DNA of 5,106 bases, from NCBI GenBank assembly GCA_004557195.1, contig SFER01000153.1, positions 1 to 5,106 on the forward strand. The letters run 5' to 3'. The stretch's first letter is position 1. Every line of letters begins with the position of its first letter. Below the pieces are notes generated by a model, which saw nothing but the letters and a program-made list of their open reading frames with translations, did not search any database and had not been told where the DNA came from. This stretch comes from Bacteroidales bacterium. GTDB taxonomy: Bacteria; Bacteroidota; Bacteroidia; Bacteroidales; Muribaculaceae. Of this stretch, positions 1 to 5,034 are shown one piece after another. The position numbers and the translations under genes are program-made.

Positions 1-226
1 ATACAAGATGATCTTTATATAATTCAAATGTGATTTTTGTAGCAAGTGTGTCATCTGCATTTTGGATGAGTTCGTAAACAAAATGTGCTTTCTCGCTATA
101 AATGTCAGAAACATTGTTTTTAATACCTACCATGTCTGTATGGTTTATTGCTTTTGCGATTTCAAATCTGTCTTCATGGAGGGCTTGAAATAAGTCTCGT
201 TCCTCCTGAGTTAATTTTTGATTCAT
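1..226 (-). CDS. Partial GHKL/Hsp90-like (sacsin-type) ATPase, N-terminal 75 codons
   Basis: An open frame starts at an ATG (complement of 224-226) and runs off the left edge without a stop, so only the N-terminus is visible. Residues 1-75 begin MNQKLTQEERDLF. Residues about 43-65 read YSEKAHFVYELIQNADDTL, and E52, N56 and D59 match the N-box of the Bergerat ATP-binding fold (compare ELISNASDAL in Hsp90). From family knowledge, the phrase 'HFVYELIQNADD' near the N-terminus is typical of large sacsin-like or DUF3883-associated ATPases. Many of these are found in bacterial defence islands; a defence role here is inference. No ribosome-binding site or TAnnTTTG promoter is visible upstream. GC is 74/226, about 33 percent, and three leucines use TTA, unlike the downstream core genes, which suggests horizontal acquisition. 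The rest of the ATPase fold (G1 and G2 boxes) and any effector domain lie outside the window. Confidence 0.8.
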   Translation of the reverse strand, partial: MNQKLTQEERDLFQALHEDRFEIAKAINHTDMVGIKNNVSDIYSEKAHFVYELIQNADDTLATKITFELYKDHLV

Positions 227-265
227 AATTGATATTTTTTGGGGGGTTAATTTTAAATCTTGGTG

Positions 266-292
266 TTGGATTTAAATGTCGTTTAAATCCAA
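266..292. repeat. Perfect 11-bp inverted repeat built from two TTTAAA units
   Basis: TTGGATTTAAA (266-276) pairs perfectly with TTTAAATCCAA (282-292) around a 5-base loop, TGTCG. It lies 40 bases upstream of the ATG of the leftward partial ATPase gene. It is either a dimeric repressor operator or an RNA hairpin in that gene's leader. No T-run follows it in the leftward direction, so it does not look like a simple terminator. Confidence 0.6.
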
Positions 293-310
293 AAAGTTGG
301 GGGATTTAAA

Positions 311-350
311 CGGGGAAACGGTTGTCCCTGTTAGGGCAACCGTTTTCCTG
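311..350. other. Strong 17-pair hairpin downstream of asnS
   Basis: Positions 311-324 pair with 337-350, and 326-328 (CCC) pair with 334-336 (GGG), leaving T325 bulged and the loop TGTTA at 329-333. The core arms are GGGAAACGGTTG and CAACCGTTTTCC. Read as plus-strand RNA, two positions (312/349 and 315/346) are G-U wobbles. Read as minus-strand RNA, the same positions are A/C mismatches, so the fold is better on the plus strand. It starts 51 bases past the asnS stop and could end asnS transcription. However, no T-run follows directly leftward, and only a modest one (362-366) follows rightward. It is flanked by GGATTTAAA at 302-310 and 350-358. Confidence 0.55.
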
Positions 351-400
351 GATTTAAAGGATTTTTCTATTTAAATCTCTGTAAACATGCAGTTTAAATG

Positions 401-1795
401 TTAGAATTCTGCTCGTTTGGGGGTTCGCGGGAACGGGATGACGTCGCGGATGTTGGTCATGCCGGTAACGAAGAGCACAAGGCGCTCAAACCCGAGTCCG
501 AAGCCCGAGTGGGGCACTGTGCCGAAGCGGCGAGTGTCGAGATACCACCACATGTCTTTCATCGGGATGTGGAGTTCCTCGATGCGAGCGAGAAGTTTGT
601 CGTAACTCTCCTCGCGCTGCGAGCCGCCGATTATTTCGCCAATCATCGGGAAAAGCACGTCCATTGCGCGCACAGTCTTGCCGTCGTCGTTGAGTTTCAT
701 ATAGAAGGCTTTGATTTCCTTTGGGTAGTCGGTGAGGATTACCGGCTTCTTGAAATGCTCTTCCACGAGGTAGCGTTCGTGCTCGCTCTGCAGGTCGATG
801 CCCCAAGACACAGGGAATTCAAATTTTTTGCCCGATTTCATGAGGATGTCAACACCTTCGGTGTAGGTGAGGCGCACGAAGTCGTTTTCTACGATGAATT
901 TCAAGCGGTTTACGAGTTCCTTGTCGTACATCTGCGCGAGGAAGTTGATGTCGTCGGCGCAGTTTTCGAGGGCGTAGGACACGCAGTGCTTGATGAAGTC
1001 TTCGGCGAGGTCCATATTGTCGGTGATGTCGTAGAAAGCCATTTCCGGCTCAATCATCCAAAACTCGGCGAGGTGGCGCGGGGTGTTGCTGTTCTCGGCG
1101 CGGAAAGTGGGGCCGAAAGTGTAGATTTGACCGAGTGCGGTTGCGCCGAGCTCACCTTCGAGTTGTCCCGACACGGTGAGGCTGGTGGGCTTGCCGAAGA
1201 AATCTTGCTCGTAGTCCACTGTGCCGTCCTCTTTCTTGGGGAGGTCGTTGAGGTTGAGGGTTGTTACCTGGAACATTGCTCCGGCACCTTCGCAGTCGCT
1301 ACCGGTGATGAGCGGTGTGTTGAGGTAGAAGAATCCTCTCTCGTTGAAATATTTGTGGATTGCGAATGCCAATGCGTGGCGGATGCGGAGCACTGCGCCA
1401 AAGGTGTTGGTGCGTGGGCGCAAGTGGGCGATGTCGCGCAAGAATTCGAGTGTATGACCTTTTTTCTGGAGGGGATAAGTCTCGGGGTCGGCAGTGCCGT
1501 AGATTTCGAGGGTTTCTGCCTGGATTTCTACAGACTGACCTTTGCCGAGACTTTCAACGAGTTGCCCTTCGACATGTATTGCGGCACCTGTTGTGATTGG
1601 TTTGAGTTGCTCCTCGGTGAATTTCTGCAGGTCGAATACGATCTGGATGTTTTTGATTGTCGAGCCGTCGTTGAGCGCAACAAATTGCACATATTTGTTG
1701 CCGCGGCGGGTTTTCACCCATCCTTTCACTCTCACTGTGGTGCCCACGAGCGAGGCGTCAAATATATCGACGATTTTTGTTCTTTTAATTTCCAT
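401..1795 (-). CDS. asnS: Asparaginyl-tRNA synthetase (AsnRS)
   Basis: This enzyme charges tRNA-Asn with asparagine using ATP in the cytoplasm. The 464 residues match the usual bacterial length (about 466). The N-terminal OB-fold anticodon-binding domain covers about residues 18-100 (VRVKGWVKTRRGNKYVQFVALNDGS). The class II catalytic domain follows. Motif 1 is near 144-163, around P161. Motif 2 is at 231-252 (FRAENSNTPRHLAEFWMIEP), and motif 3 at 429-445 contains GFGLGFERL with the ATP-binding Arg. GGSQRE at 390-395 is typical of AsnRS, and together with the HLAEFWMIEPEM wording separates it from AspRS and LysRS. The start is ATG 1795-1793 after an A-rich stretch with no Shine-Dalgarno box. 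The gene lies 59 bases behind rluB with no promoter box of its own seen, so co-transcription is likely. It has no TTA, CTA or TCA codons. Stop is TAA. Confidence 0.97.
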   Translation of the reverse strand: MEIKRTKIVDIFDASLVGTTVRVKGWVKTRRGNKYVQFVALNDGSTIKNIQIVFDLQKFTEEQLKPITTGAAIHVEGQLVESLGKGQSVEIQAETLEIYGTADPETYPLQKKGHTLEFLRDIAHLRPRTNTFGAVLRIRHALAFAIHKYFNERGFFYLNTPLITGSDCEGAGAMFQVTTLNLNDLPKKEDGTVDYEQDFFGKPTSLTVSGQLEGELGATALGQIYTFGPTFRAENSNTPRHLAEFWMIEPEMAFYDITDNMDLAEDFIKHCVSYALENCADDINFLAQMYDKELVNRLKFIVENDFVRLTYTEGVDILMKSGKKFEFPVSWGIDLQSEHERYLVEEHFKKPVILTDYPKEIKAFYMKLNDDGKTVRAMDVLFPMIGEIIGGSQREESYDKLLARIEELHIPMKDMWWYLDTRRFGTVPHSGFGLGFERLVLFVTGMTNIRDVIPFPRTPKRAEF

Positions 1796-1813
1796 TATTG
1801 TATTGTTATTAAA

Positions 1814-1838
1814 CCCACATTCCCCCGATGTGGGGGAA
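1814..1838 (-). promoter_or_regulatory. Two mutually exclusive hairpins between rluB and asnS
   Basis: In the leftward transcript, TTCCCCC (complement of 1832-1838) can pair with GGGGGAA (complement of 1820-1826). That is 7 pairs with the 5-base loop ACATC. Alternatively, CCCACAT (complement of 1828-1834) can pair with ATGTGGG (complement of 1814-1820), 7 pairs with a 7-base loop, followed by TTTAATAA. The arms share bases, so only one can form at a time. The second is a weak terminator-like hairpin 18 bases before the asnS ATG. It may end part of the rluB transcription or tune asnS expression. Pairing is seen directly; the function is inferred. Confidence 0.4.
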
Positions 1839-1854
1839 GTGGATTCATTCGGTT

Positions 1855-3225
1855 TTATTCAAATGAGTTTTGTTTCAAGAAGTTAACCTCTTCCTGTGTG
1901 AGGTAGCGCCAGCGACCGCGGGGGAGGTTCTTCTTGGTGAGTCCGGCGAAATACACACGGTCGAGTTTTGTAACGTGGTAGCCGAGCGATTCGAAGATGC
2001 GGCGCACGATGCGGTTTTTGCCCGAGTGGATTTCGATTCCGGCTTGTTTCTTGTCGGTTTCGCTCACATAGCTGATAGCGTCGGCGTGGATTGGACCGTC
2101 ATCGAGTTCTACACCGTCGGCAATGTGCTGCATGTCGTCTTCCGAGATGGGCTTGTCGCACCACACATGGTAGATTTTCTTCTTCACATATTTGGGGTGA
2201 GTGAGTTTCGATGCAAGTTCGCCGTCGTTGGTGAGCAGGAGCACGCCGGTGGTGTTGCGGTCGAGACGACCCACGGGGTAGATTCGCTCGGTGCAAGCGT
2301 TTTTAACGAGGTCCATAACGGTCATGCGGCCATTGGGGTCGTCGCTTGTTGTAACGCAGTCTTTCGGCTTGTTGAGGAGGATGTAGCACTTGCTTTCGAG
2401 TGTTACCACCTTGTCTTGATATTCAACAGTGTCTTTGGCTGTGATTTTGGTTCCGAGTTCGGTTACCGGAGTGCCGTTCACCTTCACAAGTCCTTGTGTG
2501 ATGAGTTCGTCGGCTTCGCGGCGCGAGCAGATTCCGGCGTTAGCCATGAATTTGTTCAAGCGCATTTCCTCGTTTGGATCGATTGGCGGCAATTCATACT
2601 CGATGCGTTGTGGACGCGGAGTGAATCGCATCTGCTGGCGAGGTTGCTGTTGCTGACGACGCTTATTGTTGTTGGGGCGGTTGTTGGGGCGGTTGTTATA
2701 TCCGCCTTGGTTGCCGCGGTTGTTGTAACCGCCGCGGTTGTTGCCATATCCGCCTTGGTTTCCACCATAGTTGTTATATCCGCCCTGGTTTCCGCGGTTA
2801 TTATATCCACCTTGGTTCCCGCGATTGTTGTAACCGCCGCGGTTGTTATATCCGCCTTGGTTTCCGCGGTTGTTACCATAACCGCCACCGTAGTTGTCTT
2901 GGTTGCCATAGCCGCCACCATAGTTGTTGTAGCCGCCTTGGTTGTTATATCCGCCACGGTTGTTGTATTTCCCTTGAGGACGGTTGTATTTCCCTTGCTG
3001 GCGGTTGTAGCCGCCTTGATTGTAGCCGCCTTGGCGATAGTTGTTGTCGCCTTGGTCGTAATTCCTTTCCCCGTAGTTAGGGCGCACAGGACGTTGTGTT
3101 TCACCACCTTCGTCAGTGGAATTGTTGTCATAGGACACGCGTTCGTAGCGTGAGTCCATTGCTTCTGTACTTTCTACATTAGTTCTGATACGCGGCCTTC
3201 TTGGGCGTTTTTCGTTTTCATCCAT
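1855..3225 (-). CDS. rluB: RluB-like 23S rRNA pseudouridine synthase with Gly/Asn-rich N-terminal extension
   Basis: This is a member of the RsuA/RluB/RluE/RluF family, which converts a specific rRNA uridine to pseudouridine; E. coli RluB acts at 23S position 2605. The 456 residues are about 165 longer than E. coli RluB because of the N-terminus. Residues 1-57 are charged. Residues about 58-187 are GGYNNRGNQ-type repeats, and 188-207 are rich in Arg, Gln and Pro. An S4 RNA-binding domain follows at about 221-268 (MRLNKFMANAGICSRREADE). The catalytic domain runs from about 280, with the catalytic aspartate D322 in GRLDRNTTG and a downstream LLLTNDGELASKL segment. GKNRIVRRIFESLGYHV at 402-418 is also family-typical. 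The enzyme should be active. Assignment to RluB over RsuA or RluF rests on the NTTGVLLLTNDG wording and the asnS neighbour, so target-site specificity is less certain than the family. A TACCTTTG promoter lies about 107 bases upstream. Confidence 0.9.
   Translation of the reverse strand: MDENEKRPRRPRIRTNVESTEAMDSRYERVSYDNNSTDEGGETQRPVRPNYGERNYDQGDNNYRQGGYNQGGYNRQQGKYNRPQGKYNNRGGYNNQGGYNNYGGGYGNQDNYGGGYGNNRGNQGGYNNRGGYNNRGNQGGYNNRGNQGGYNNYGGNQGGYGNNRGGYNNRGNQGGYNNRPNNRPNNNKRRQQQQPRQQMRFTPRPQRIEYELPPIDPNEEMRLNKFMANAGICSRREADELITQGLVKVNGTPVTELGTKITAKDTVEYQDKVVTLESKCYILLNKPKDCVTTSDDPNGRMTVMDLVKNACTERIYPVGRLDRNTTGVLLLTNDGELASKLTHPKYVKKKIYHVWCDKPISEDDMQHIADGVELDDGPIHADAISYVSETDKKQAGIEIHSGKNRIVRRIFESLGYHVTKLDRVYFAGLTKKNLPRGRWRYLTQEEVNFLKQNSFE
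2665..3054 (-). repeat. In-frame degenerate repeat encoding GGYNNRGNQ units
   Basis: This part of rluB encodes about residues 58-187, a low-complexity tract of Gly, Tyr, Asn, Arg and Gln. The clearest unit is nine residues (27 bases), NNRGNQGGY. It is nearly identical at about residues 127-152 and again at 168-178, with shorter variants (GGYGNQDNY, QGKYNRP) towards the N-terminus. All variation keeps the reading frame. Codons vary (for example GGT, GGC and GGA glycines), so the tract is partly diverged rather than freshly duplicated. It resembles RGG/prion-like disordered segments that bind RNA; that function is inferred. Confidence 0.85.
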
Positions 3226-3264
3226 TGTGTCAGTGTTTTTTTATTTGTTTATTTACTTGATTAT

Positions 3265-3280
3265 AAAGCCTCGCGGCTCT
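3265..3280 (-). other. Small GNRA-tetraloop hairpin in the rluB leader
   Basis: The leftward RNA reads AGAGCC-GCGA-GGCUUU: six pairs including one G-U, closed by a GCGA tetraloop of the stable GNRA class. It sits about 40 bases upstream of the rluB start, inside the leader predicted from the promoter at 3332-3362. It could stabilise the leader or act as a docking site. The stem is short and may be chance. The rest of 3226-3425 is A/T-rich with no other gene. Confidence 0.3.
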
Positions 3281-3331
3281 TTGTTAATATTTTAGTTATT
3301 AATAAAATTCTAACGGTTGTTTATCGAATCA

Positions 3332-3362
3332 CAAAGGTAGAGATTTTTTTGGAAATAACAAG
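3332..3362 (-). promoter_or_regulatory. Bacteroidota-type promoter for rluB (and probably asnS)
   Basis: The complement of 3332-3339 reads TACCTTTG, an exact TAnnTTTG -7 box. Nineteen bases upstream the complement of 3359-3362 reads CTTG, a three-of-four match to the TTTG -33 box. Transcription should begin near 3326, giving a leader of about 100 bases before the rluB ATG. It lies downstream of the purB stop, so rluB need not depend on purB transcription. No convincing purB terminator hairpin is visible between 3363 and 3425. Confidence 0.75.
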
Positions 3363-3425
3363 CATAATGCCGGTTAAGATTTGTTTTAACAAAAAATAAC
3401 TATCCTTTTGCGAGCCGTTGTGCGA

Positions 3426-4766
3426 TTAGTAGCCGGTGTAGGAGTGTGGTGTTATGCGCTTGAGCTCCTCTTTCACCGCGTCGCTCACCTTGAGGGTGTC
3501 GATAAATTGGGATATCGTGGCAGCGTTCACCTCCTTGTTGCGTGTTAGCGCTTTCAGAGCCTCATAGGGCTTTTCATAGCCCTCGCGGCGCAGAATCGTT
3601 TGGATAGCCTCTGCCACTACGCTCCAGCATGAGTCGAGGTCGCGGTAGATTGCGGCGCTGTTAAGCACCAGTTTTCCAAGCCCCTTCATCGTGCTTTGGA
3701 TGGCAATGGTGAGGTGAGCCATCGGCACTCCCACATTGCGTATCACGGTGGAGTCGGTGAGGTCGCGTTGCAGGCGCGACACCGGCAGTTTGGCGGCGAG
3801 GTGGTCGAGAATAGCCACCGCGATGCCGAGGTTCCCCTCCGAGTTCTCGAAGTCGATGGGATTCACCTTGTGCGGCATTGCCGACGAGCCTACTTCCCCC
3901 TCTTTGGTCTTCTGCTTGAAATATTCCATCGAGATGTATTGCCAGAAGTCGCGGTCGAGGTCGATTATAATGGTGCAAATGCGCTTCACCGCATCGAAAA
4001 GCGCGGCGAGATTGTCGTAGTTGGAAATCTGTGTGGTGAACTGCTCGCGCTCGATGCCCAAGCGCTCCGGTAGAAACGAGTTGGCAAACTCGAGCCAGTC
4101 GATTTCGGGATAGGCGATGCGGTGCGCGTTGAAGTTGCCTGTGGCGCCGCCGAATTTGCCGCTGACGGGCGTGGATTTGAGCAGCGAGAGTTGCTGCTTG
4201 AGGCGATAGGCAAACACACGCGTCTCCTTTCCCAAGCGAGTGGGCGATGCCGGCTGTCCGTGGGTGCGCGCAAGCATCGGAATATCTTTCCATTCATCGG
4301 CATAAGCGTCGAGGCGCGCAATCATCTCCTCGATTTGAGGGATAATCACATCGTTGAGCGCATCCTTGATGCTCATGGGCAGCGATGTGTTGTTGATGTC
4401 CTGCGAGGTGAGCCCGAAATGGATAAATTCGAGATACTTGTGCAGCCCGAGCGGCTCGAGGCGCTCTTTGATGAAATATTCCACCGCCTTCACATCGTGG
4501 TTGGTTACACTCTCGATTTCCTTGATGCGCTTGGCATCGTCGGTGGTAAACTCGGTGTAGAGACTACGAAGTTGGGCAAAATGAGAGTGGTCAAATCCCT
4601 CGAGTTGTGGCAGCGGAAGCTCGCACAAAGCAATGAAATACTCGATTTCCACCTTTACACGGTAGCGCATAAGCGCAAATTCCGAGAAATATTCCGAAAG
4701 AGCGGCAGTCTTGCCATTGTAGCGGCCATCGACGGGCGACACCGCAGTGAGTGCAGATAGGGTCAT
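3426..4766 (-). CDS. purB: Adenylosuccinate lyase
   Basis: This enzyme catalyses two fumarate-releasing steps of purine synthesis: SAICAR to AICAR, and adenylosuccinate to AMP. It acts in the cytosol as a homotetramer. The 446 residues are close to E. coli PurB (456) and the wording is of that long type: LTAVSPVDGRY at 6-16, FGLTSQDINNT at 117-127, and ARTHGQPASPT at 166-176 containing the general-acid histidine H169. The fumarase/aspartase superfamily signature GSSAMPHKVNP is at 293-303, with the catalytic serine in the S294-S295 pair. All expected active-site segments are present and there is no frameshift. The start ATG is the complement of 4764-4766, with no Shine-Dalgarno box but an A/T-rich leader. 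A TACTTTTG -7 box lies about 58 bases upstream. It is divergent from the tRNA-Val gene. Stop is TAA. Confidence 0.97.
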   Translation of the reverse strand: MTLSALTAVSPVDGRYNGKTAALSEYFSEFALMRYRVKVEIEYFIALCELPLPQLEGFDHSHFAQLRSLYTEFTTDDAKRIKEIESVTNHDVKAVEYFIKERLEPLGLHKYLEFIHFGLTSQDINNTSLPMSIKDALNDVIIPQIEEMIARLDAYADEWKDIPMLARTHGQPASPTRLGKETRVFAYRLKQQLSLLKSTPVSGKFGGATGNFNAHRIAYPEIDWLEFANSFLPERLGIEREQFTTQISNYDNLAALFDAVKRICTIIIDLDRDFWQYISMEYFKQKTKEGEVGSSAMPHKVNPIDFENSEGNLGIAVAILDHLAAKLPVSRLQRDLTDSTVIRNVGVPMAHLTIAIQSTMKGLGKLVLNSAAIYRDLDSCWSVVAEAIQTILRREGYEKPYEALKALTRNKEVNAATISQFIDTLKVSDAVKEELKRITPHSYTGY

Positions 4767-4769
4767 AGT

Positions 4770-4779
4770 TACAATTGTA
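4770..4779. repeat. 10-bp palindrome TACAATTGTA just upstream of the purB start
   Basis: A perfect palindrome ends three bases before the purB ATG. The heptamer ATTGTAG is found at 4774-4780 and again at 4788-4794, overlapping its right half. This could be an operator or a weak leader structure. It does not resemble the E. coli PurR site (ACGCAAACGTTTGCGT). A 10-bp A/T-rich palindrome can easily occur by chance. Confidence 0.25.
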
Positions 4780-4823
4780 GTTTATTGATTGTAGAGCGAA
4801 ACCGATTCGCCTGTTTTCGATTG

Positions 4824-4831
4824 CAAAAGTA
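4824..4831 (-). promoter_or_regulatory. Promoter -7 box for purB
   Basis: The complement reads TACTTTTG, an exact TAnnTTTG match, about 58 bases upstream of the purB ATG. Transcription would start near 4818, leaving a leader of roughly 50 bases. No clear TTTG -33 box is found at the expected 19-21 base spacing; the nearest T-run (complement of 4849-4851) is a poor match. Confidence 0.6.
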
Positions 4832-4908
4832 GAGAAAATTTGTGACATAAAGCAGAGAGCCGCTCCGAAAATTGAAAAAAAATTTCAAAACCCCATTATT
4901 AAATTAGG

Positions 4909-4945
4909 TTTTTCGCGCCTAAAACGCGCATTTTAGCGCAAAAAA
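4909..4945. terminator. Terminator-like hairpin between divergent purB and tRNA-Val promoters
   Basis: CTAAAA (4919-4924) pairs with TTTTAG (4931-4936) around CGCGCA. The stem extends through GCG (4915-4917) with CGC (4937-4939) across one bulged C, and is flanked by TTTTT (4909-4913) and AAAAAA (4940-4945). This is the layout of a bidirectional intrinsic terminator. No gene end is nearby on either strand, so its use is unclear; it could insulate the tRNA promoter from upstream transcription. The rest of 4767-5034 is A/T-rich with only the promoters listed. Confidence 0.35.
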
Positions 4946-4985
4946 GAAGAAAATTGCAGAAAAATCAAATTTTTTCCTTCAAAAA

Positions 4986-5017
4986 TTTGGTGGAATCAAA
5001 AAAACGCCTTACCTTTG
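4986..5017 (+). promoter_or_regulatory. Bacteroidota-type promoter for tRNA-Val
   Basis: TTTG at 4986-4989 is the -33 box and TACCTTTG? is read here as TTACCTTTG with the -7 box TACCTTTG at 5010-5017. The spacer is 20 bases, the expected spacing. Both boxes match the consensus exactly. Transcription would start near 5022, about 13 bases before the tRNA, so the precursor has a very short 5' leader. Confidence 0.85.
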
Positions 5018-5034
5018 CAACGCAAAAGCAAAAA

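Larger units (their letters stand above)
252..398. repeat. Cluster of seven TTTAAA motifs in alternating orientation
   Basis: TTTAAA occurs at 252, 271, 282, 305, 353, 370 and 393, all inside 147 bases between asnS and the partial ATPase gene. With flanks, three copies read GGATTTAAA (268, 302, 350). The copies at 252, 282 and 370 read the reverse form TTTAAATC, with a further C only at 282. The last copy (393) has only TTTAAAT. Spacing is irregular (19, 11, 23, 48, 17 and 23 bases). This is too many for chance even in A/T-rich DNA. It could be a set of operator sites for the gene to the left, an iteron-like array or a recombination region; the sequence does not decide. Confidence 0.6.

Noticed and set aside
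1796..1854. A T-box riboswitch ahead of asnS
   Set aside because: The spacer is only 59 bases, with no T-box sequence or specifier loop, and T-boxes are not expected in Bacteroidota.
398..1906. A 502-codon open frame on the plus strand opposite asnS
   Set aside because: It is in exact codon register with asnS and is open only because asnS lacks TTA, CTA and TCA codons. Its product is unlike any family I know, and asnS has all its catalytic motifs.
2665..3054. A repeat array that could be mistaken for a CRISPR or minisatellite
   Set aside because: The repeats are in-frame codons of rluB, lack unique spacers of constant length, and vary as a low-complexity protein tract does.
2556..3131. A Thr/Ala-rich 191-codon frame on the minus strand inside rluB
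   Set aside because: It is a shifted reading of the same low-complexity repeat, overlapping rluB on the same strand, with no recognisable domain.
1870..3153. A 427-codon plus-strand open frame opposite rluB with a hydrophobic Val/Ala-rich end that looks membrane-like
   Set aside because: The Val/Ala/Ile run is just the complement of the Asn/Gly/Tyr repeat codons. It is in mirror register with the well-supported rluB frame.
3380..3393. TTTGTT-TT-AACAAA inverted repeat downstream of purB as its terminator
   Set aside because: The loop is only two bases, the stem is A/T-rich, and the T-run lies before rather than after it in the direction of purB transcription.
4122..4760. A 212-codon plus-strand open frame opposite purB
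   Set aside because: It is in mirror codon register with purB, which has a complete set of conserved motifs.
4591..4848. An 85-codon minus-strand frame starting upstream of purB
   Set aside because: Most of it overlaps the purB coding region in another frame, its start lies upstream of the predicted purB transcription start, and the product is not recognisable.
5003..5008. AACGCC upstream of the tRNA matching the 3' end of the acceptor stem, as a possible integration-site remnant
   Set aside because: Only six bases match and the stretch lies in the promoter spacer; this is chance level.
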